NCBI GenBank assembly: GCA_001801345.1
Contig: MGXJ01000008.1
Coordinates: 9,366 to 21,607, forward strand
DNA length: 12,242 nucleotides
Source of the DNA: Gammaproteobacteria bacterium RBG_16_37_9
GTDB lineage: Bacteria; Pseudomonadota; Gammaproteobacteria; UBA9339
Reading direction: 5' to 3'
Translations under genes and position numbers: made by a program
In this document: piece by piece, positions 7,866 to 12,242 of the stretch
Position numbering within the stretch: the first letter of the stretch is position 1
How the letters are laid out: each line of letters opens with the position of its first letter
Notes under the pieces: model-generated
What the model was told of the DNA's origin: nothing
The model's database searches: none
The model's input: the letters and a program-made list of their open reading frames with translations, nothing else

Positions 7866-7876
7866 CCCCGACACCC
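7784..7876. repeat. Nested palindromic element overlapping the tilS 3' end
   Basis: GGGTGTCGGGATTATG (7784-7799) and CATAACCCCGACACCC (7861-7876) are inverted repeats of 16 bp with one mismatch. Inside them GGGACG (7807-7812) pairs with CGTCCC (7834-7839), giving a nested hairpin. The element is more GC-rich than its surroundings. It is read in frame as the last 27 codons of tilS, and the TAA stop lies in its right arm. This looks like a short non-autonomous palindromic insertion (MITE or REP-like) that replaced the gene's end, comparable in idea to Rickettsia palindromic elements. The long hairpin would also lie at the 3' end of the accA-tilS message. Confidence 0.6.
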
Positions 7877-7973
7877 TCGCATTCGCTGCTTAGTTTCATG
7901 AAAAAAAGCTATTTTTTATTCCTAAAAACCCAAAATGCAGTTATTATGGACGATCATTTATTCGAGGATTCAT

Positions 7974-9008
7974 ATGAAGCAGTTAGCGCAAACAATAGTT
8001 CCCACCAGGGTAGTGGGTCCAATTAAAATTGTAAGTTCTGAGTTTACTGGTGAAGTAAAAGCTCCGCTTGCAACTTTTGAAACTCCTCTTTGGTTTTCGG
8101 TGGGTCGTGGTGCTAGAGTGGCGAAAAAATCAGGCGGCATAAAAGTTGTTATGATCCAAGATTGTATGACGCGTTCCATTTTGCTTGAAGCCCAAGATGC
8201 GGCAAGCGCGCATAAAATAGTGAATAATTTAAATGAACATCGAGCTGAATTAGAAAAAATTACCGAAAAAAGCAGCAGATTTACCAAGTTAAAAGATTGG
8301 CATGTGCAGATAGTAGCTAATTTGATTTATGTTCGATTTGCTTTTACCACTGGTGGTGCTGCCGGTCATAATATGGCTACTAAAGCAGCCCAGATGTTGC
8401 AAGAATGGATGCTTAATCAATATCCGGAATTGAAATACTTATCGATTTCTGGGAACTATTGTGTTGATAAAAAGAATTCTGCGGTTAATGGCATTTTGGG
8501 TCGCGGCAAATATGTTATTGCTGAGATTTTAATTCCTCGAGATATCTGTGAAAAGCAATTGCATACCACACCTGAAAAAATCGTCGATCTCAATATAAAA
8601 AAGAATCTTATTGGCTCTATAATATCTGGCGGGGTTAGGACGGCTAATGCCCATTTTGCTAATATGCTTTTGGCTTTTTATTTAGCTATGGGTCAGGATG
8701 CAGCCAATATAGTAGAAGGTTCGCAAGGCTTTACCCATGCTGAGGCGCGCAAAGGGGATTTATATTTTTCTGTAACTTTGCCCAATATTATTATAGGGGC
8801 AGTCGGTAGTAATAAAGACATGGATTTTGTTAAAAAGAATTTAAATTTTCTTGGTTGTTTAAAGGAAAATGATTTTGCTTATAATGCGCGTTGCCTTGCG
8901 ATTATAACTGCGGCAGTGGTATTGTGTGGTGAGCTCTCATTATTGGCTGCTCTGACTACTCCAGGCGAGCTTATGCGTAGTCATATTGCGATTGAGAGAA
9001 AGAGGTAA
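7974..9008 (+). CDS. Hydroxymethylglutaryl-CoA reductase (class I-like)
   Basis: HMG-CoA reductase makes mevalonate from HMG-CoA with NAD(P)H, the committed step of the mevalonate route to isoprenoids. From ATG 7974, preceded by AGGA five bases upstream, the protein is 344 residues; an ATG at 7935 would add 13 hydrophobic residues without a ribosome binding site. The four catalytic residues are in place: Glu36 in LATFET, Lys166 in SGNYCVDKKNSA, Asp242 in AMGQDAA and His337 in MRSHIAIERKR. NINKNLVGS-like (NIKKNLIGS) and GELSLLAAL motifs match class I enzymes. There are no membrane segments. The usual DAMGMNM/DASGQNM cofactor motif reads GGAAGHNM (127-134), losing its aspartate. The protein is also shorter than typical catalytic domains (about 420-430 residues), mainly at the N-terminus. 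Legionella and Coxiella are known to use the mevalonate pathway. It begins about 100 bp after tilS. Confidence 0.9.
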   Translation: MKQLAQTIVPTRVVGPIKIVSSEFTGEVKAPLATFETPLWFSVGRGARVAKKSGGIKVVMIQDCMTRSILLEAQDAASAHKIVNNLNEHRAELEKITEKSSRFTKLKDWHVQIVANLIYVRFAFTTGGAAGHNMATKAAQMLQEWMLNQYPELKYLSISGNYCVDKKNSAVNGILGRGKYVIAEILIPRDICEKQLHTTPEKIVDLNIKKNLIGSIISGGVRTANAHFANMLLAFYLAMGQDAANIVEGSQGFTHAEARKGDLYFSVTLPNIIIGAVGSNKDMDFVKKNLNFLGCLKENDFAYNARCLAIITAAVVLCGELSLLAALTTPGELMRSHIAIERKR

Positions 9009-9261
9009 AAAATCCTATTTTTCTCATCCCTCGTGTTAAACACGATGGCAAGCTCTCGGACGAGACCCTAGGATCTTTCCCTATGCTGTCATCCTCGGGC
9101 GAAGACCCGAGGATGACAAATGTGCGCCAGAGGATGACAGCTAAAAGAAGCCGGGGATGACAGGCAAGAGACGCCCAATAGCTTGCATTCGCGCCTGACG
9201 CGAATGATGACAGCTAAAAGAGCCCGAGGATGGTTCTCAAAGGCGTTTCGTTTTATAATAT
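9009..9261. repeat. Intergenic cluster of hairpins and GATGACAG repeats
   Basis: The 253-bp gap between two convergent genes has no credible gene but dense repeats. There is a small hairpin TCGTGT/ACACGA (9031-9045). A perfect 13-bp-stem hairpin starts TGTCATCCTCGGG (9087-9099) and closes at 9106-9118. GGATGACAG recurs at 9132-9140 and 9155-9163, with a related ATGATGACAG at 9204-9213. The 16-bp GATGACAGCTAAAAGA occurs at 9133-9148 and 9206-9221. A further hairpin CATTCGCG/CGCGAATG lies at 9186-9206. CCCGAGGATG of the large hairpin arm returns at 9223-9232. The region is more GC-rich than the genes. It looks like several overlapping or decayed copies of one palindromic element. Confidence 0.7.
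9087..9118. terminator. Strong symmetric hairpin, possible bidirectional transcription stop
   Basis: A perfect 13-bp stem closes on a 6-base CGAAGA loop between the convergent HMG-CoA reductase and HIT genes. The position suits a two-way transcription barrier or 3'-end stabiliser. No T run follows on either strand, so it is not a classical Rho-independent terminator, and it may be only part of the repeat cluster. Confidence 0.35.
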
Positions 9262-9603
9262 CTACCACTGCGCAAACGACAGCTTGCATCCGCCCAAGAG
9301 ATGCAAGTGCAAATGATATACCACCTGCCCACCATCTTTATTGCAGTTAATCAAAATTCGATAACCAGTTTCTGCGATATTTAAATCAACAGCTAGTTTT
9401 TGTGAAACTAAAGTCATATTGGCAATTAAATCTTTGTCGTCAATCGATATGTCATTTAGGGTTGCAATATGTTTGCGAGGTATGATCAATTTATGATGAG
9501 GCGCCTTGGGATGAATATCATCAAAGGCAATGATATCCTTATCTTGATAAATAATTTTTGCTGGTAATATACCATTTGCGATATCGCAGAAAATACAACT
9601 CAT
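9262..9603 (-). CDS. hinT: HIT (histidine triad) family nucleotide-binding protein
   Basis: HIT proteins of the Hint branch hydrolyse purine nucleoside phosphoramidates (for example AMP-lysine) and bind nucleotides as dimers in the cytoplasm. The 113-residue product (E. coli HinT 119) begins MSCIFCDIANGILPAKIIYQDKDIIAFDDI, the standard family opening, with Cys3 and Cys6. Those cysteines can form a zinc site with downstream histidines in many bacterial members. IPRKHIATLNDI follows, and the triad HLHLHLL is at residues 97-103, with His99 or His101 in the catalytic region. It ends LGGCKLSFAQW, the usual tryptophan-containing C-terminus. GGGG eight or nine bases upstream of the ATG is a fair ribosome binding site. 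It is convergent with the HMG-CoA reductase gene and divergent from the redox operon. Family is certain; the exact substrate is not. Confidence 0.95.
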   Translation of the reverse strand: MSCIFCDIANGILPAKIIYQDKDIIAFDDIHPKAPHHKLIIPRKHIATLNDISIDDKDLIANMTLVSQKLAVDLNIAETGYRILINCNKDGGQVVYHLHLHLLGGCKLSFAQW

Positions 9604-9625
9604 GTTTATTTCCCCATTTTTTATT

Positions 9626-9653
9626 AATATAGCCAGTATTTTATACCATACAA
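9626..9653 (-). promoter_or_regulatory. Possible promoter of the HIT gene
   Basis: On the minus strand, TATATT (9626-9631) has five of six matches to the -10 box. TTGTAT (9648-9653) is a weak -35 box with a 16-bp spacer. The predicted start lies about 15-20 bases before the ATG. AT-rich surroundings make chance matches likely. Confidence 0.3.
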
Positions 9654-9705
9654 GATATAAAACGATTTATTTTTGGTATTTGCCAAGATGTTATTATTAT
9701 TTCAA

Positions 9706-9734
9706 TAGACAACCCATTGATATACTTCTATAAT
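9706..9734 (+). promoter_or_regulatory. Sigma70-type promoter of the flavoprotein-nifJ operon
   Basis: TAGACA (9706-9711, five of six to TTGACA) and TATAAT (9729-9734, perfect) are separated by exactly 17 bp, upstream of the redox operon. The expected transcription start, about 9741, falls on the first base of the REP-like element, giving a leader of roughly 65 nt that opens with a hairpin. Confidence 0.6.
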
Positions 9735-9736
9735 TT

Positions 9737-9766
9737 ATTTAACGCAAGCTAAAGCTTGCGGCTACC
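9737..9766 (-). repeat. REP-like palindrome, second locus
   Basis: These 30 bp are the exact reverse complement of 3053-3082 in the rpsA-lapA gap. The unit is the hairpin CGCAAGCT/AGCTTGCG flanked by CTACC, which reads as a GTAG head on the minus strand. Here it is single, not paired. It lies directly downstream of the predicted operon promoter, so it would form the 5'-terminal stem of that mRNA. Confidence 0.8.
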
Positions 9767-9807
9767 GGATGTAATTATATTTTAAAAAAATAAAACTGGT
9801 ATATTTG

Positions 9808-11418
9808 ATGATAGATACTACTCCAACTCACAAATCCAAAAAAGTCGCAGCTTGTATTAAAAAATTGCCGCCTTGTAACAATATTTGTCCTGCTGGTGAA
9901 GATATTCAGCTATGGATAAGCTTAGCTAAAGAAAAAAAATTTCATGAGGCGTGGCAAGTAATCATGCAAAGCAACCCATTTCCCGCGATTCATGGTCGTA
10001 TTTGTTATCATTATTGCGAAACCGGATGTAATCGAATTCAGTATGATGAAACAGTAGGCATCCATTGTATTGAAAGATTTTTGGGTGATATGGCGCTTAC
10101 TGAAAATTGGATTCCTCAAACTAATAAAAAGAAAACTGGGAAAAAAATTCTAATTGTTGGTGCTGGGCCCGCGGGATTATCTGCATCTTTTTATTTGCGC
10201 TTAATGGGCTATGATGTAACGATTTATGAAGCATTATCACAACCAGGAGGAACGATGTTGGTAGGTATTCCAGCATATCGTCTTCCGCGAGAGATTTTAT
10301 CTGGTGAGGTTAATCGCATATTAAATATGGGAATTAAAATAGAGTATAACCATAAAGTTGAAGACGTGCTTGTTGAAAAGGAGAAAGGTGTTTTTGATGC
10401 AGTATTTTTAGCCATTGGCGCTCACTTAGGAAAAAATATGGCGTTTCCTATGGAGAACCCATGTCGAATTATTGATGCAATTGATTATTTGCATGGCGTT
10501 TCTTTTGGTAAGCCACCGCAACTTGGTTCAAGGCTGGTAATTTATGGTGGAGGTAATACTGCGATAGATGTGGCCCGAAGTGCGAAGCGTTTGGGGGTTT
10601 CTGAGATAACTGTTATTTATCATCGAACGCGCGAGAAAATGTCGGCATTTCCTAATGAAGTTGAGGAAGCTTTAGAAGAGGGGATCAAATTTATTTTTTT
10701 ACGCAGTATTATGCGGCTTGACAAAAATACCCTAACTTTAAACATTAATGATATGGATGATATGGATGATATGGATGATAAGGATAGGCCTAAGAATACT
10801 GGTGAAGTTGAAAAGATAGAAACTGACACTTTGATTTTTGCACTAAGTCAAATTCCAGATTCTGAATTTTTACGTAAGATTCCACAAATGGAATTGCAGC
10901 CAAATGGAGTTGTGATGGTTGATAATTTTTTTATGACCGGATATAACGGGATTTTTGCTGGTGGTGATATGATTCCGTATGATCGTAGTGTTACAGTAGC
11001 GGTTGGCCAGGGTAGACAAGCGGCGTATTATGTTGATGCTTATTTGCACGATACGGTTTGTAGTAAATCATCTCACAGAGAATTAGCCAGTTTCGATAAA
11101 TTGCATATCAGCGACGAAAAATCGCAAAAAATAAAACAGAAGGTTCTTGATATAGATACAAGAATAAAGTCTTTTGATGAGGTTTTATACAGCTGCAGTC
11201 AAGATGAGATCTTGTATGAGGCCAGTCGTTGTTTTTCTTGTGGCAATTGTTTTGGTTGTGGTAAATGTTATGCTATCTGTCCAGTTCAGGTAATTGCTCA
11301 TTCAGAGTTGGATAAGAAAGTTACTAATATCGATACTGAAAATTGTATTGGATGTGCTAAGTGTTTCAAAGTTTGCCCGTGCGGCGCTTTTGTGATGCTA
11401 GATCGTCAAAATAATTAA
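9808..11418 (+). CDS. GltD-like FAD/NADPH oxidoreductase with C-terminal 2[4Fe-4S] domain
   Basis: This 536-residue flavoprotein belongs to the glutamate synthase small-subunit (GltD)/NfnB family, moving electrons between NAD(P)H, FAD and Fe-S clusters. The N-terminal Fe-S domain has PCNNICPAGEDI (Cys23, Cys27) and GRICYHYCETGCNR (Cys66, Cys70, Cys74). The FAD Rossmann motif is VGAGPAGLSA (117-126) with QPGGTMLVGIPAYRLP. The NADPH site is YGGGNTAIDVA (246-256), then HRTREKMSAFPNEVEEA. FAGGDMI (383-389) closes the FAD domain. The C-terminus adds clusters at CFSCGNCFGCGKCYAICP (475-492) and CIGCAKCFKVCPCGAF (513-528), like a 2[4Fe-4S] ferredoxin. An acidic MDD repeat interrupts the region before the last FAD segment. 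A TTG directly precedes the chosen ATG, and no Shine-Dalgarno is obvious. nifJ follows 17 bp later, so the likely partner is PFOR, with NADP(H) at the other end. No glutamate synthase large subunit is visible. Confidence 0.88.
   Translation: MIDTTPTHKSKKVAACIKKLPPCNNICPAGEDIQLWISLAKEKKFHEAWQVIMQSNPFPAIHGRICYHYCETGCNRIQYDETVGIHCIERFLGDMALTENWIPQTNKKKTGKKILIVGAGPAGLSASFYLRLMGYDVTIYEALSQPGGTMLVGIPAYRLPREILSGEVNRILNMGIKIEYNHKVEDVLVEKEKGVFDAVFLAIGAHLGKNMAFPMENPCRIIDAIDYLHGVSFGKPPQLGSRLVIYGGGNTAIDVARSAKRLGVSEITVIYHRTREKMSAFPNEVEEALEEGIKFIFLRSIMRLDKNTLTLNINDMDDMDDMDDKDRPKNTGEVEKIETDTLIFALSQIPDSEFLRKIPQMELQPNGVVMVDNFFMTGYNGIFAGGDMIPYDRSVTVAVGQGRQAAYYVDAYLHDTVCSKSSHRELASFDKLHISDEKSQKIKQKVLDIDTRIKSFDEVLYSCSQDEILYEASRCFSCGNCFGCGKCYAICPVQVIAHSELDKKVTNIDTENCIGCAKCFKVCPCGAFVMLDRQNN
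10748..10783 (+). repeat. 9-bp tandem repeat inside the flavoprotein gene
   Basis: ATGATATGG occurs three times in tandem (10748-10774), with a fourth copy changed at one base, ATGATAAGG (10775-10783). The unit length is a multiple of three, so copy-number change keeps the frame. It encodes the acidic run DMDDMDDMDDKD (residues 315-326) in the linker before the last FAD-domain strand. Confidence 0.9.
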
Positions 11419-11424
11419 TGTTGT

Positions 11425-11430
11425 AGGAGA
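11425..11430 (+). promoter_or_regulatory. Strong Shine-Dalgarno for nifJ
   Basis: AGGAGA ends five bases before the ATG at 11436. It is the best ribosome binding site in the window and decides the start over the in-frame ATGs at 11448 and 11457. It lies in the 17-bp gap after the flavoprotein stop, supporting translation from a shared message. Confidence 0.8.
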
Positions 11431-11435
11431 TGGAT

Positions 11436-12242
11436 ATGACTGTAAATATGAAAATAATGGATGGAAATGAGGCAGTGGCTCACATTGCATATCGGGTTAC
11501 CGAAATTAGCGCTATTTATCCTATTACCCCATCAACGTCTATGGGGGAATTTGCTGATCAGTGGTCATCAGAAGGAATAAAGAATATTTGGAATACAGTG
11601 CCGCAAGTCGTCCAATTACAGAGTGAAGGCGGTGCTGCTGGCACATTGCATGGTGCTTTACAATCTGGAGCTTTAGCTACAACTTATACAGCATCTCAAG
11701 GGTTATTATTGATGTTGCCTAATATGTATAAAATTTCTGCAGAGTTAACTCCAGCCGTTATCCATGTAGCTTCGCGTTCATTGGCTGCCCAGGGACTATC
11801 AATCTTTGGCGATCACAGTGATGTTATGGGAATGCGTGATACTGGTTTTGCGATGCTATCATCTGGCAGTGTGCAAGAAGCCCACGATTTAGCTTTGATT
11901 GCTCACACATCCACTTTAGAAGCGCGAGTGCCATTTGTCCATTTTTTTGAAGGGTTTCGTGTTAGTCATGAGATAAACAAAATAGAATGTATAACTGATG
12001 AACAAATACGGGCAATGATTGACGAAGACTTAGTGGTAGCGCATAGACAGCGTTCGTTAAGTCCAGAACATCCTTGTATTCGTGGGACGTCGCAAAATCC
12101 AGATGTATATTTCCAAGGACGTGAAACGGTTAATCCGTTTTATTTAAAAATTCCAACAGTTGTAGAGAAATATATGGATAGATTTGCCAAGCTTACGGGA
12201 AGGCAGTATTCGTTAATGAGTTATCATGGTGACGTGGCAGCT
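11436..12242 (+). CDS. nifJ: Pyruvate:ferredoxin/flavodoxin oxidoreductase, N-terminal part (3' end outside window)
   Basis: PFOR oxidises pyruvate with CoA to acetyl-CoA and CO2, passing electrons through thiamine diphosphate and Fe-S clusters to ferredoxin or flavodoxin. Only the first 269 codons are present and the frame stays open to the last base; complete single-chain enzymes are about 1,170-1,200 residues. The visible part is domain I. It has MDGNEAVAHIAYRVTEISAIYPITPSTSMGE, then VVQLQSEGGAAGTLHGAL, TASQGLLLMLPNMYKISAELTP, LSIFGDHSDVM, FVHFFEGFRVSHEI, HPCIRGTSQNPDVYFQGRE and the lead-in to domain II. Thr31, Glu64 and Arg114 line up with substrate/cofactor residues described for Desulfovibrio africanus PFOR. 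It is the second gene of the operon with the flavoprotein. PFOR implies low-oxygen or anaerobic metabolism at least part of the time. Confidence 0.96.
   Translation, partial: MTVNMKIMDGNEAVAHIAYRVTEISAIYPITPSTSMGEFADQWSSEGIKNIWNTVPQVVQLQSEGGAAGTLHGALQSGALATTYTASQGLLLMLPNMYKISAELTPAVIHVASRSLAAQGLSIFGDHSDVMGMRDTGFAMLSSGSVQEAHDLALIAHTSTLEARVPFVHFFEGFRVSHEINKIECITDEQIRAMIDEDLVVAHRQRSLSPEHPCIRGTSQNPDVYFQGRETVNPFYLKIPTVVEKYMDRFAKLTGRQYSLMSYHGDVAA

Noticed and set aside
7935..7973. Longer HMG-CoA reductase start
   Set aside because: No ribosome binding site before 7935, while AGGA lies five bases before the ATG at 7974.
8995..9025. Hairpin at the end of the HMG-CoA reductase gene as terminator
   Set aside because: The stem is interrupted and no T run follows, so support is too weak to list.
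9009..9261. CRISPR array
   Set aside because: Repeats are irregularly spaced, of uneven length, and include hairpins without uniform spacers.
9089..9289. 66-residue minus-strand reading frame
   Set aside because: It is built from the repeat cluster and overlaps the end of the HIT gene; the composition is not protein-like and there is no start signal.

Overview
The window is AT-rich, gene-dense bacterial DNA that reads as a gammaproteobacterium. GyrA, S1, LapA, LapB, AccA and TilS all resemble gammaproteobacterial family members. The LapA-LapB pair directly downstream of rpsA is a gammaproteobacterial arrangement. An HMG-CoA reductase (mevalonate route), a ZIP transporter of eukaryote-like character, several palindromic repeats and missing neighbours around rpsA suggest a Legionella/Coxiella-type lineage, possibly host-associated. 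That placement is inference from gene content.

Layout. Positions 1-1194 hold the 3' part of gyrA, which enters from the left. A 172-bp leader with three hairpins precedes rpsA (1367-3025). A cluster of REP-like palindromes (3040-3125) lies between rpsA and lapA, where ihfB lies in E. coli; lapA and lapB follow. A ZIP metal transporter on the minus strand converges on lapB with a 14-15 bp gap. It is divergent from accA, and a 12-bp dyad sits between the two starts. accA and tilS are nearly contiguous. The last 27 codons and the stop of tilS lie in a 93-bp palindromic element. A class I-like HMG-CoA reductase follows. Next is a 253-bp intergenic region of GATGACAG repeats and hairpins, then a HIT-family protein on the minus strand.

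The right end is a redox operon. A good sigma70-type promoter (9706-9734) and another REP-like copy precede a GltD-like FAD/NADPH oxidoreductase with a C-terminal ferredoxin-like domain. Seventeen bases downstream, behind a strong Shine-Dalgarno sequence, is the start of a pyruvate:ferredoxin/flavodoxin oxidoreductase (nifJ), cut by the window end after 269 codons. Together these could couple oxidation of pyruvate to acetyl-CoA with NADP(H) through Fe-S clusters. AccA (malonyl-CoA), HMG-CoA reductase (mevalonate) and PFOR (acetyl-CoA) all touch acetyl-CoA metabolism, but nothing shows joint regulation.

I see no tRNA, rRNA, CRISPR array, complete insertion sequence or phage gene. The most notable points are the REP-like family with a GTAG head, the palindrome that supplies the end of TilS, the 9-bp coding repeat in the flavoprotein, and the flavoprotein-PFOR pair.
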